Origin: Diphasiastrum complanatum
Lineage: Eukaryota > Streptophyta > Lycopodiopsida > Lycopodiales > Lycopodiaceae
Direction: 5' to 3'
Assembly (NCBI GenBank): GCA_029204225.1
Contig: MU831999.1
Location: 28,539 to 92,538 of the forward strand
Length of the DNA stretch: 64,000 nt
Shown here: positions 45,801 to 60,100 of the stretch, piece by piece
Position numbering within the stretch: position 1 is the first letter of the stretch
How the letters are laid out: each line of letters begins with the position of its first letter
Translations under genes and position numbers: made by a program
Notes under the pieces: model-generated
Told to the model about the DNA's origin: nothing
What the model saw: only the letters and a program-made list of their open reading frames with translations
Databases searched by the model: none

Positions 45801-47267
45801 AGTCGGACTCCAGAAGGGCTTGAAGAGCATCTTTGTACTAACTTGAAAAATTTTAGGAAAAGCTCTATGCTAAGAGTCGAAGTCTGAGTTCTTTTAGACC
45901 AAGCTCAGGTATCTAGGCCATATCATATCAAATCAAATTGAAATTAAATATGATAAGGTTTGTAAGGTATAGAAGGGCCGATTCCACAAACTATTCATTA
46001 TGTGAACTCATTCCTTGGCTTCACAATTATTTTTCACATATTCATTATTGTTAACTCATGTTCCTAAGGGGATGAAGAACATGAGGAGCTGTAGTAAGTT
46101 CAATCCACCAATATTGTGGACTGATATAGTGGATGAGAGTCTCAAGACTCTCAAGTATGTTGTTTCTATAGCTCCTATTTTACACATAGTCGATATAAAT
46201 AAACCTCACTTTGATGAAACGGATGCTGGCAACTATGGTGTAGGAGCAGTCCATCAAAATGGTAGATCAGTTGCCCTTTTTCATCCAAAGATCATTCTTG
46301 TTCCATTTGCAGTTCCTCACCCCTCTCCCAATGATTCCACTCCCAAGCATGGAAGAATCTAGATTTTTGAAACTGCCCATGCACATACAGCTTCTTGAAC
46401 TCTTTGCATGTGCCGTTGTTGTCATGTCCTTTGCCTAATAGCGATACTTATAACAAGTTTCTGTCGTGGAGTGTACAAAACGCTAAAATCGATGTTCTTG
46501 AAAAATATTTATGTTAGATTAGTCGACCATCCTCAAATTTGTTTTTCTCTCCTTGTATAAAAAGGGTAATATGTTTCTTACATTCTCAAATCCACTATGA
46601 GCAATAGGCAGCACTATAGTAGGCACAGCAGCACGTGCTATAAGAGAACCTACTCCCCACTTCAGTCGTCGAATAGGCTCTGGCCCTTGATAAACTTTGC
46701 CTTCTGGGAAGGTATGCAACTGCAAGATGCAAATTGACAACATAAACACTTAAAAGTGATTGCAAAAATAAATAAATTCTCTACATACATAAAAGATCTA
46801 AGAGACACATGCAATCTGAGAGGTTAATGGTAAGATGAGAATATCAATCTGCTACAAAAAGTAACAAACTCCTCTTCTGAACCTCACCCATTCACCATCA
46901 TTCATGCGGTCAAGTGCTTCATTCATTTGAGGTTGATAGATGCCAGCACCCCTCGTGATGGGAATGCATTTGCCTGCAGATAAAGATGATAGAAAGCTAA
47001 GCAACCTACACTGTGCTCTAAATTAAATGCACATGAATTTATGATACAACCTTGAAAAAAAAGAGCTAATACAAAATAGAAACCAAAATGTACTAGCCCT
47101 ATATAGGCATAGAAATAACAAAACCTCATCAAGTCGAGCCTAATCTGATAAAGATCCAGAAATTACGAACTCTTAACAAGTGGAGCCACATGCCCAACAT
47201 CACGATAGAAGCATGACATAGCCATAAAAGGAAGTAGATATTGATAAGCAAAATAGTGAATATCCGC

Positions 47268-47303
<36 letters not shown>

Positions 47304-50300
47304 TAGGTTCCCGTGGTACCAGGTACCGCGGGACCATACTGGTACCGCGGTACCATGTTGGTACCGTGGTACCATAATATAAATATTATTTAATATTTAA
47401 TATTTTTTTAAAAAAAAAATTGACCTAAACACCTACCCGCCCCCCTCGCATTTCCTCTGAAATTTTTTTGCGCCCTCCTCCGCCCTGCCATCGTTGTTGT
47501 TTTTGCCCTGCATTTGCGTCGCCCTTCGCCCACACAACGCCCTGCCTTGCATCCGACTTGCTTCGCCCTGCCTTCGTCCATTTTCAGCGTCTCTCCAACA
47601 GTGAACCCTGCTGTTTTTTTTCCAGCAATCCATCCTTCCAGTTTTTGCATTCGACCTGGTGGTCATCGACCGTCTGATCAAGTGCAAGGCACAACTTCTA
47701 CAGATGGTTGTTAGTGATCTTTGGCGTGCCAGTACGTTTCAGCACACAAAGGATGGGGAGCACTTTTCTTCCACGGTGAGGGGAGACCAGTTCTGGAGGG
47801 ATGCACAGACATTGTCAGGACTGGTGCCGCCCAAAAATCCGCGGTACCAGGGCGACACCATTTTTTAATATTTTTTTTAGAAAAAAAATTATTTACTTAT
47901 TTATTTTAAAAATTTAGTGGGCAATATGGGTATCAGCTTGAAGCTCTTGACGAGAGCAGTGAATTTATGCAGGTTGTTGGTGCTTTCAACTACAAAATGT
48001 GTTAGACAACTAAATAATGCACCTCTCAGTTTAGTAGTCACTAGTTAACCGTGAGCTCAGATCTGTAAGGCCCCCGTTATGAGAAGAAGCCATTACTGAG
48101 CACGGTTGTTAGTATAGGGTCTATTGTGAGACCATGATGGTTATGAGATGGCTGGATTACAGTTTCTATATAGCAGCAAGTCTTGGGGGGTTCGGGGGGC
48201 GGCAGCCCCCCGGCGGGGGGTTTGGGGGCAGAGCCCCCCAACGGCGGGGTCCGGGGGCTGCCGGTAGACCTCTTCATGATTTGGCCTTCCAACTCCCTGA
48301 GCGAAAACACACTTTTTGGTGTTTTGCATCCCCTTGGTCCTTTGGCTATTCGCTCTCGTCAGAATCGGCAACCTGCATAAATGCACTACTCTCGTCAACA
48401 GCTTCAAGCTGATACCCATATTGCCCACTCAATTTTATTTTATTTTTTTTTAAATATAAAAAAAATATCTAAAAAAAATATTATATATTATGGCACAGTG
48501 GCACGTGGTACCGCCATTATGGTGCCTCCCAAAAATCCGCGGTACTAGGGCGGCACCATTTTTTAGTTTTTTAATTTTTTTTTAAAAAAAATTAAAGTTT
48601 TTTTAAAAAAAAAGAAAAACTTAGTGGGCAATATGGGTATCAGCTTGAAGCTCTTGATGAGAGCAGTGCATTTATGCAAGTTGCCGGTGCTTTAATGTGT
48701 TAGACAACTAAATAATGCACCTCTCAGTTTAGTAGTCACTAGTTAACCGTGAGCTCAGATCCGTAAGGCCCCCGTTATGAGGAGAAGCCATTATTGAGCA
48801 CGGTTATTAGTATAGGGTCTACTGTGAGACCATGATGGTTATGAGATGGCTAGATTACAGTTTCTATATAGCAGCAAGTCTTGGGGGCTTCGGGGGGCAG
48901 TAGCCCCCCGGCGGGGGGTTTGGGGGGCAGAGCGAAAACACACTTTTTGGTGTTTTGCATCCCCTTGGTCCTTTGGTTGTTCGCTCTCGTCAGAACCGGC
49001 AACCTGCATAAATGCACTGCTCTCGTCAACAACTTCAAGCTGATACCCATATTGCCCACTTAAATTTATTTTTATTTTTTTAATTAAAAAAAAAACTATT
49101 ATATATTATGGTACCGCGGATCAGTATGGATCTGCGGCACCAGTATGGATCCGCGGTACAGGGATCTGTGGATCCCGGTACCGCTGGATCTATGTATTAT
49201 AATACCGCGGATCAGTATAGATCAGCGGTACCAGGATCCACAGATCCCGGTACTGCGGATCCACTGTGTTACCATGGATCCATACTGATCCGCGGTACCA
49301 CAATATTTATTATTTTTTAATATATAATATTTTTTAGTATTTAATATATTAATATTTTTTTTTAACCTATTTTGCATTGATCTATAATTTAGGTTAATAA
49401 TCAACTAATCAGTTACTCTCCGTCATTGCCACTCGTTTCAGCTGGGCGTGAAGTCTACGACTCCAAGCCCATTGAGTTGCCAGCTGGCAGCGCAAAAGAT
49501 TCTTCTTCGTTTGTTTTGTTTTCTTTGTTTTCCTTCGTTCTTTTTGTTTTGCATTGCTTTATGGCTTTTTACGGTCCTGCGTCCCTTTGCGGTTTGCAGC
49601 CCTAAAGGTATGTTTATGATTCACGAATCGTTCGTCCTTCGAGTCAAGGCACGTTGACCTTCATGAATTGTTCTCGTTCGACCTTCGTCTCGTGTTCGTG
49701 TTGCAGCAAAGTTGCAGGAGTTACTCGCTTCATCTCTCTCCCTGCCCATCGCCCTGCTGTCCGTGCCCTCTCTGTTGTATGCCCACTCCTCGCCATCATA
49801 CTATCTTCGCGTTGCACTGATCGCGTCCACCCCTGCTATTGCTATTTCGGCCTTTGTTGTGGTTTTTTCAAGCCTTCCGACTCCTATAGCACTCACAGAG
49901 ATCTCTGCCTTCTTTCCCCAGTTCCTTCTACAGAGATGGTGCATTCCAACCTTGCCGATCTGTGGGGCGAGGTGGACATTGTCAGGCGGGTTCTCGACAA
50001 GTCCAACAAGTCCAGTGCAAAGATCGTGCGCTGTCGATAGAGAGGTGTTGTTGAGAATCCCTCAAGAAGTACTTGTGTTTCTATAAGTGTTCCATTCAAT
50101 TGAGGGAAATAGGGAGAGTTTGAGGCCTTTTGTGCGAAAGGAGCAAACACATTGTTTAGAATGCCATTCAAGTGGCAATCTATTATGAAGAAGGGAAGAA
50201 GTCCCATGAAACAACTACAGGAACTCAAATGGTCTAGACCACCATATAGAATGAGTTTGAAAGAGGAAAAGCAAGCGAGTAAAATGCTTGAGGAGTTTGT

Positions 50301-53300
50301 TGCACATGGGCAGATCGGACCTAGCTTCTCGCCTTTTGCCTCACCGATGGATCTTGGCATATGTGTGGATTATCAAAGCTTGAACAAGATAATTGTTAAG
50401 CATCAATATCCTATGCCATGTATTGACGATTTGCTAGATGCTCTACATGGTGCTACTGTGTTTAGTAGGATAGACTTGCAGAGTGGGTATCATCAGGATG
50501 TATAAAACTGCCTTTCGAACTCAGTGTGGCCATTATGAGTATCTTGTGATGCCCTTTGGTTTAACTAACCCCCCAACTACATTCATGATGTTGATGAATG
50601 ATGTGCTCAAGGTAGGTTTTTGGTCAATTTTATTGATGACATTTTGACTTACAATGCAAGTGAAGTCAACCATATGACTCACCTTCTAACTGTGCTGGTA
50701 AGTTGTTTGCTAATGCCAAAAAGAGCAAGCTATTTAAGAAAGAAATTCAGTAGCTAGGTCATATAGTGATTGTTGTTCGAGTAAGACCGGATCCTAAGAA
50801 AGTTATTCTGATCATTGTGTGGTCTATGCCAGCTAATTTAACAACATTGCGATCTTTTTTGGGAATCGGGATTGGTGGGTTTTTATAAAAAACATGTTAT
50901 GGATTAGTCCATGGTTGCAACACCTGTCTGACATGACTCAAGAACAAGTTTGAGTGGACTGAACTACAGCAAACAAGCTTTGATCAATTGAAGCAAGCTA
51001 TTGCTGAGTGCATCACTTTAAAAATTGTAGACAAAACACTATATTCTTGATACAAATGCAAGTGACGTTGTTGTGGGGGTAGTGTTGATGCAGCAGGGAA
51101 GGCCTATAGCCTTTGAGAACCAAAAACTCACCTTGACACAACGGAATTATTCAGCTCATTAAAAAGAGTTATATGCCATTATCCAGGCGTTAAAGGTATG
51201 GAGGCATTATTTGTACGGATTCGAGTTTTATGTGTACACTGATCATGATACCTTGAGGTATTTCTACAAAGCAGGCCGATAGGCAAGATGGTGTAAACTT
51301 TAGCAAGAATTTCAGATAGATATCCGATATAAGAAGGGAGCAAAAAATCGAGTGGCCGATGCATTCTCTCAGATATTGTATCAAATGTTGTTTGTGGTCA
51401 TTGAAAATGGCTTAATAGTTGAGATTAATAAGGCTCGAGGATCATCATTGTAAGAAAGTGGAGCTTCAAGTGAGTCATGGCCATGCAAAGTCTGAGCAGG
51501 AGAGCTCTATTCCCTTTGCTGGCACTTATCTTAAGTCTAACATCGAGGATGGTTTTGTTAAGAGGAATGGCAAGTTTTAATTCCAATTTGTGAGGAGTTG
51601 CGTAAGAAAATATTGCATTCCTATCATGATAGCCCTAGTGCAGGTCATCCTAGTGTGCACTATGAACAGAACCTATGAGTTGACCCAGCGTAATTTCTTG
51701 TGGCCTAAGTTAAACAAAGATGTCCATAGTTATGGGACATGTTGCTTTGAATGTCAAGTCAATAAGGCTGCAAGGATTAAAGTTCCTGGATCATTACACC
51801 CATTGTCTATTCCAGAGGGGAGATGGGAGATGGACTTTATTACACACTTGCCCCGTAAACAGCTTCAACATGATGTCATAATGACAAACTCACAAAAATG
51901 GCTCATTCCATACCAACACATAGAAGATAGATGCACTTGGTGAGCTAATCTAACTTGAACCACGTGATCTGCCCCAATCTCCTATACTACATCTCTAATT
52001 GCCTCATAGATGAACTCGGCCGTGATGGCTCCACCAGCTCAAGTAGCATCCACGCCTCGTAGGAAGACTATGCCAAGCGGGCAAGAAACTAGGATATTGA
52101 CGACAGATTGCCGACGAATGTCAGTCCATCCATCGCTCAATATCAAGCATCCATAGCTGCAAAAAAACATTTGTTAGACATACGCAAAAGAGGAAGCAAA
52201 CAATCACATGTTAGTACATTTTGTTGGTAGCAACAACATCCGGATTCCACATACGCATTCACAACATTCATGTGTTTACAGCAACCGTAAACCCGACAAC
52301 AAAAAAAACCGCCATTTTTTTCCATCGACAACAGGTTCAAGCTGCAATAGTGTCCTAGACCTTGAACTCATCAAAACAAGCATCGTAGGCAATTCTATGG
52401 GGATGAAGAAACACAATGCAGAATCAGACTGCAACTCACCCAAAACCCTAAAAAACGCATGGGATTTACAACATGTCCCTCAAAACTTTCACCATAACAA
52501 CCGAAACCAATAGACAAGCATGTTTGTATGTTTGTGGGCATGAAGAAACACAATTTAGCCTCAATTGCACCTCAATCGGATGACTACATGCAAGTTTACA
52601 AAAAGAGCCAAAAACACATGGAAATAGGGCAGTACCTCAGGATTGTAAAGTTCAACGTGTTTTTCATTTTTCACGATTAAAGAGGGTTATACATGAGGGT
52701 GATAACTTGCTGACTAACAAACTTGCATTGTTTCAGGAACATAAGAAGGTGATGCATGGACCTAACTGAGTATTGGACCTGAGAGATAGACGGCGTAGAA
52801 ATTGTCTGATCCATGAGTTACTTGGTTGCATGGCATGGTGGACATATCACTAATGCTACACACCTTGCATGCACAGTACCTAATTTTAGCATCAGGGACA
52901 ATGTTCCTTGCGGAGGGAAAGAATCATATACTTATATTTCTGCCTCAGTGTGAACACGTTGGACTTTTATATTGTAAATGTAAATATCTAAATGGCTTAC
53001 ACCGACATGTGGTGTTTTGTAAGAGAATGTAAAATATTGAATTTGTTGACTTACTTGTATTTGGTATGGCGTACTACATCTTGATTTAGAGGTTGTTGGA
53101 CTACCTCCTAAAAGGTAGGAGAATTGACCGGTCAACAGGACGTGTCATGCTCACCAGGACACGGTCTAGTGTATGAGTGACAATGCACCTACTTGCTTAT
53201 CTTTGTGTCAGGGTGCTGCCAAGTGGCAAGTGTTGGTTGTGCATGGGGTTTGCCATGTGTCGATGTTAGGAATCAAGGTCAAGTGGGTGCTTGAGGCAGG

Positions 53301-54106
53301 GGCTTAAAATGGAGGACCTCTTGAGTATGCCTCATCTTTGCTACTATGAGGCTATGGTAACTGGTTGGTTGGGAGGAGACTTTGCGGCGTTGCTCTTTTG
53401 TGGTTATGTGAGGAACAGGTTATGTAATATCAATAGAGATCAATAAAGTGGTTATTTGGTGCCTTAAAATTTTTCGCGGCTTAGCTTTGTGAGATCAATT
53501 AACCGGTGCCCCCCACACGGTAAAAAGGTAGACAAGAGGTTTGAAGTAGAACTTGCTAGACTATGCGAGTTGCAAATTGTAGTAGTTAAAATGCTGGATT
53601 TAAACATACAATCCACAGAAAATTTGAAAAGTGTATAGAGGATGAGAATAATGAGATATTTGAAAATGTTTATCAACATACCCACCCAAGCGAAAGAAGT
53701 ACGAGTAGATAGGATTTGTGAAGCAAATGTCTTCTGCTGTAAGTATCCATCGACTTAGCTTCGGGTTTGATATAGGAAATCCCCGAAACCCCCACATGAG
53801 AGGATCATCTAGCCTATAAGCATCAAAAATGAATTTAACATGTTAAAAAGGCACACAATACCAAAGTGTCCTTGCCAATGCAAAAGTTGTTATTGAGATA
53901 TTTATAATTTCGCCTGAAAAAGCTTATAACTAGCATTTATAAGATATGTAAGCAATGTCCTATTGAATGAGCTGAATAATTGTACAAAGTACAACAAATG
54001 CCTTAGAACTTATCCAACAATTGCTCAATATTAGATTATTAGTAAGCAAAAACAAAGTCTAACGACATGTGAAAATATATAAATATCAACTATTATGACT
54101 TGCATA

Positions 54107-54175
<69 letters not shown>

Positions 54176-57100
54176 CGAGAAGTTGTCTTCGACTTCCCTT
54201 CCTCCTGGTGTACCAACATTATCCATCCCATTCACAAAACTGGTGACCCCATGGACCCTGGTAACTATCGCACCATTATGGTTGGGCATATCATTGCTAA
54301 GTTATACGGCACCATCCTCCAATCGGCAGTCAGTTCTGAGGCAGAGTCCAAGAGATTACATGCATTGGGCCAGGCAGTTTTCAGGGCACACTACTCCACT
54401 ACAGATCATATCTTCACTCTTCGGGCCATTATCAGGAAAGAGCGGGTCTACTGTTGTTTTGTTGACTTCAGGAAAGCCTTCGACTCTGCTCCACGATCCC
54501 TCCTCATCCAGCGGCTACGTGATCTCGGTTTTTCTACTGACACGATCTTGGCAGTGATGGCACTATATGAGAGAGTCCTTGGCTGTTTTCGGAGTGACAC
54601 CGGCATCTCAGATCATATCTGGAGCACTATTGGCGTTAAGCAGGGTTATTCTCTATCTCCAGCCTTGTTTGGGCTATATATCAACGAGCTTGAGAGAGTC
54701 ATTGAGGGATGTGGTGGCACAAGTTGCAGACTTGGGAGTATCTTGATTGCTATACTTTTATATGCACATGACGTGGTTCTCTTATCTTTGCCAGAGAGGG
54801 ATTATAGTGACAGCTTGACAGTCTTCATGCCTTCTGCAGTACATGGGGATTGAGGGTTAACATATTGAAAACCAAAGTTATGGTTTTCAACACATCGAGA
54901 GCTTTTATGCAGCGCTAGGAACTCATCTTCGACAGGCAGCCCTTGGAGGTTGTATCTTCTTACACTTACCTTGGCGTACTTTTTACAGGCCCTATCTTTG
55001 GCATGCGACAGCTTCTGCCAGACTTGGGAAGTGTTACGAGCTCGTAACCAGTGCCGAACCCTAGAGAACACAGATAGGTCAGATACCACAGTCAGGGTCA
55101 TGTCCAGCGTACATGACCAACAGGGCAAGACAGTGTGAGTAGTGTGCCCCAGCACGGTCCATAGCTATGGCGGGCCTAACACAGCCTAGGAACCCTGTCA
55201 GCAGGAGAGGGCCCCCAGTTGGGTCCCAACGTGCAGTCGGCCACATCAGTGCCACGTGGCCGACACTTGGCAGTAGCATGCTACCAGTCCTCACACTGGG
55301 CTAGGAGGGGCTTCCTCTATATCAGGGAGTAGGCAAGGTTGGGTGGATCAGTTAGTGTTTGCCCTACTGTGGTGTTAGGATCTATTACACTGGTATCAGA
55401 GCCATCTCCTTCTTTGGGAGCTCAGTTTCAACAGGGGAGAAATCCATCAGAGTGCATAGCAACTATGGTTAATATGCAAAGATAGATAGAGCAGGGTCAG
55501 CGCTGGAGAACCAGCTATCTATGGTGGAAATCTCTGTAGGATTACTTGTTTTTACAGTAAAATTTGGATCAGCTTTCTAGGCCAGGTCCAGCGCTGCCAA
55601 TCAGGGTTTAAACTTCGATTTTGGAGTGGAAATTCCGGATTTTGGATCGTTTTCAAGTCAGGAAGTTTGATGCAGACCAGCGCTGTCAGAGCAGCCTCCT
55701 TCCTTGAGTTTTGAGTGGAAATCAGTGACAAATTAAGCAAGATTTGAAGCGGATTTCTACAGCAGGTCCAGCGCTGGACAGTAGGGGACAAATTTTAGAA
55801 TTTATCCTTGTATTTCAAAGGTTTTCTAGAAGTCTGAGCTTCAGACTTGCTTGTCACAGACCAGCGACCTACCAGCTGAGGTCAAATCAGAGATTCAAGC
55901 GGATTTTTGAGTCTAAATTTGGACAAATCGGGCCAGACAGGTTGCTGTCCAATCAGCGAGGGCAGGGACTTCAAAATTCCGAATTTCTTTTTGTATTTTT
56001 CCGTTTTTTACTCGGTTTGTTGGAGCCCCACATCTGAAATCAGATCAACGAGCTACTTCACTCAAGAACCGGGAAATTTGGATGCCATTTTGAAGCTTCA
56101 AGCTGGGATTTTCCGGGACAGCAGGTCTGAAATCGTGGGTAAAAGAGCTGAGAGGGTTCTTCTTCGTAATTTCTTTGGAAGTACAGTCCTCAGAAACAGC
56201 TAAGTCATCTTTCCTTTACCTTGTACAGTTGTAAATTAGTCTTTTGACTTTTTTTCATCAGAAGTTAAGGTAGCTCTCTTCCAGTTCTGAAGATGACCAC
56301 TCCTCGACCTGATCAACCCCCGGAGAGAGGCTTCGACGAACTTGAAACAGAAGCCTTGGCTTACAGAAAAGGGAAGGAACCCATGGAAGTAGAAGAACAG
56401 GAACAGTTCGCCGAAGAACTCGACGAACTGGTTACCAAGGAGCAGTTCCTCCAATTGGTAACAGAAGTGGATGAACTGAAGTTGGCATTAGCCAATTTCA
56501 AGTCCAGTGTGGACGACTCGTTCGCTGAACTCAAAAACTTGATTTTGAGTTCCGCGAAAGGAAGCCTTCCCTCCACTTCTCAGTTATCCCCTTCTCCACT
56601 TCCATCAGTTTCGGGTAAGACTTTACGGTCTCACCCCAGTGTTTTTAAAGATTTAAAGCCTCCTACTTTTAATGGGAAAGAGAAGGATAGAAATGCAGAT
56701 ATTCTACAAACCTTCCTCAGCAAATGGAAGAACATTCATGCTCTTAAACAGACCCCTGACCATTTGCAAGCAATTGAGGCCAGTCTTTCTTTAGGGCCTA
56801 TGGCCTATAAGTGGTGGTTAAATCTCCAGGAGACTGGGCAGACTCCCCGGTCATGGAAAGCTTTTGAAGAAGCTTTCCTAAGAGAATTTCTACCAGAAAA
56901 TGAACTGGATAGAGCCTGGGAAGCCTGGGAAAGAACAGTAATGGATAAATCCCTCATCCAATATATCTCGCAGTATCGAGAAGCAATTTTAAAGATTAAA
57001 AATATGGATGACTATCAAAAAATCACGGGATTTGTCCGTGGCCTCAAAGATGAATATAAAGTAGAGGTCCAGAGAAACTCGCCTACTACCCTTGAGCAAG

Positions 57101-60100
57101 CTCTCAGATATGCTCAAATCTATGATGATTCAGTGGGTAGGAAGAGAGCGAGACAGCAACCACTTTCTGAGCAGCTTCCTCAGAAAGACTTTCAATTTAA
57201 AAAGAAATTTTTAAAAAGAAAGAAAGAAGATAAATTTAAAGGTGAAGCTCCTCATAAACGCCCTTCACTCATACAGCCCTTAAAACCAGATGATTTTGAG
57301 AAACCCAAACAAGAACGTTTGTGCTTTGTGTGTATGGGCAAGGGACAGACAGTCAGACAGTGTCCCAAGGGGCCTTTCACTAAAAAAGATAAAAAAGATA
57401 AAAAACAAGTTCATCTTGTTCAGACTGTATGTTTCCCCAGTGACTCGGCAGCTTCCGAGATCAAAGTGTATCATGAAGATCATGAACACTGTTGCCAGCT
57501 GACCTCTGCAATGCTAGCGAGACCCTTCAGCTTTGGGCCGCATGACCTAGTACGTATGCATGGGAAAGTTGGTAACCAGTCAGTAAGAGTCATGGTTGAT
57601 GATGGGGCAACCCATAATTTCATCAACCACACCCTGGTTAAAAAGCTTAAACTACCAGAAGTACCTAGTCAGCATAGGTACATAGTTTCATTAGCTAAGG
57701 GTGAAGATAAAAAAATATGGGAAACTATGGTACGTAAGTTAAATCTTGGTATTCAGGGGTACCAAGATGAAATAAACTTTCAGATAATGCACCTGGATCG
57801 AACAGACATTGTTCTCGGGAGAGATTGGCTCTACAGTTTAGGACCTTCCCTCCATAGAAACTATCAGGAGAACACCCTCAGCTTTCAGCATAAAGGCCGA
57901 GAGATCCAGTTGCATGGGGAGCATGATGTTCCTAACAGCCCTATGGTCTGCAGTTCAGAACTCTGTCAGCTAATCGGAGACGAAGACCATCAGGTATTCT
58001 TATGTGACTTTCAGTTTATTCCTGAAGTTTCTATTTCCAGTTCTATTCAGCAAAAAATCAGTAAATTAGAAACTTTATTGTCTAAATTTAAAGATGTTTT
58101 TCCTGAAGACTTGCCACATGGTTTACCACCTAGCAGAGAGGTAGATCATGTAATAAACCTAGTACCAGGTACAGCACCTGTTTCTAAACCTCCGTATCGG
58201 GTCAGCCGAACAGAGGATGAAGAAATAACTAGGCAGTTAACAGACTATCTTGGGAAAGGCCAAATTCAGACCAGTAGTTCACCATGGGCCTCACTAGTCC
58301 TATTGGTGAAAAAGAAAGAGGGGTCTATGCGTCTTTGCGTAGATTACAGAGCCCTCAATAAAGTCACAATTAAGAATAAATACCCTATGCCTCGAGCGAC
58401 GGGGCTAAGTTTTTCAGCAAAATAGACCTCAGATCGGGATATCATCAAGTCCGTATAAAATCGGAAGATGTCTCGAAAACAGCTTTTAGGACTCGTCACG
58501 GTCATTATGAGTTTAAGGTGATGCCATTTGGGCTCACAAATGCTCCAGCTACCTTTATGACCTTGATGAACAGTGTCCTCAGACCATACTTGGGTAAGTT
58601 TGTAGTCGTATTTTTAGATGACATCCTCGTCTACAGCAAAACGAGGAAGGAGCATCTAAAACACCTCAGAAAGGTGTTTCGACTGCTCAGAAAGCATAAG
58701 CTTTATGCTAAACAATCCAAGTGTGAATTCTTCGTTGAAGAAGTAGCATATTTGGGTCACATTATCTCTTCAGATGGGATTAAGATGGACCCAAATAAGG
58801 TTAAAGCCATACTCAGTTGGCTGAGACCTCAAAATATTTTGGAACTTCAGATCTTTCTTGGTTTGGCGGGATATTACAGACGATTTGTCAAGGAACAGAT
58901 ATGTTCACTGGGGGAAACTGAGATTGACGAGCATCTCAATTTCAGTCCTGCTTACTACAATATACATGGTCGATATTACTGCATTCACCCACTTCTTTAC
59001 GTTTTTTCATCACCTATAAGGATCCCCGATGTGTCGCCCTTATGCTACATGAGATGTCCCTGATGCAGAGAGTCTTGTGCCATGATCTGTCAAATACTCA
59101 AGATACACATAGCCTCATATTACAGCTTTGTTCTCTAGGAAGAGAGTTCGAATGGACACAAAGTCATATGATGAGGATACTCTTATTCCTATGAGAGATT
59201 GACATTGTGCTCAACGACAACCTATAGAACATCAACTCCCTACCGCCTCCAGGGGTACCATGAGCTCCTATTCGAAGACCCCACACTAGTCAACACCAAA
59301 GTATGAGATATAGGCGTACGTCTCTATCGCACCAACTTCTTCTATTCCGATGACTACATATATCAGAGCATGTTCAACTATCTCAACTGAGGATAGGATA
59401 AAATATGTTCATTGGAGGATATTGAGACTAAGGAGCATTTCATTTTCGGATGTCCTGCTTACTTGCCATGAACCGCGTTTGAACCTCGAATTGCAGTTCG
59501 AACCATTCAGAGCCGGTTCGAACTGGATTTCAATTTGAACTGTGGTTTGAACCGAATCGGGAAAAAAAAAATTCATATGTTGCTTTGGAACGGCGTTCCG
59601 GAAATTGTCCAAAAAAAAACATAGCTATCACAGTATTAAGTGCTGGTTTGTTGTAAACAAAATCCAATCATCAAAAGTTTTCAAAAACTTGACATATACT
59701 TTTTTGTCTTATGTGCCTTTCCATCAGCCATCTCAATTGTGCACTGGCACTTGGACAGTTGTGTGCTCACTCTTAACTTCTTAACAAAAGTTGAATTAAT
59801 GACTTTTGCGATTACCCAGTGTGAAATAGAACTAAAATATCTCTACCACAAAGTTGTCCACACATAACTATCAAATTGACACACATGTTGCGCCACTTTC
59901 AATAACGTCACTGGAGGAGCCATGTCCACCTTTTGAACCACATAAACATTCATCAATCGAAGAACATCAAAACTAGCTTCTTGTGAGATCTCTTCTACTT
60001 CCATTGGTTGTTGCTGCTCTACTTGAAGAGTATAAGTGATTCTCATCTAGTTACGTGGACATTCCTTCCACCGATGTTGTCCCAAGCATTCAAAGAATAT

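Noticed and set aside
48134-48428. Gly/Pro-rich frames on both strands
   Set aside because: They arise from the G-run/C-run palindromes of the inverted-repeat element and occur in all frames.
54095-54180. Ser-Leu run fused to the N-terminus of the LINE RT frame
   Set aside because: Comes from the CT microsatellite; the LINE homology starts after it.
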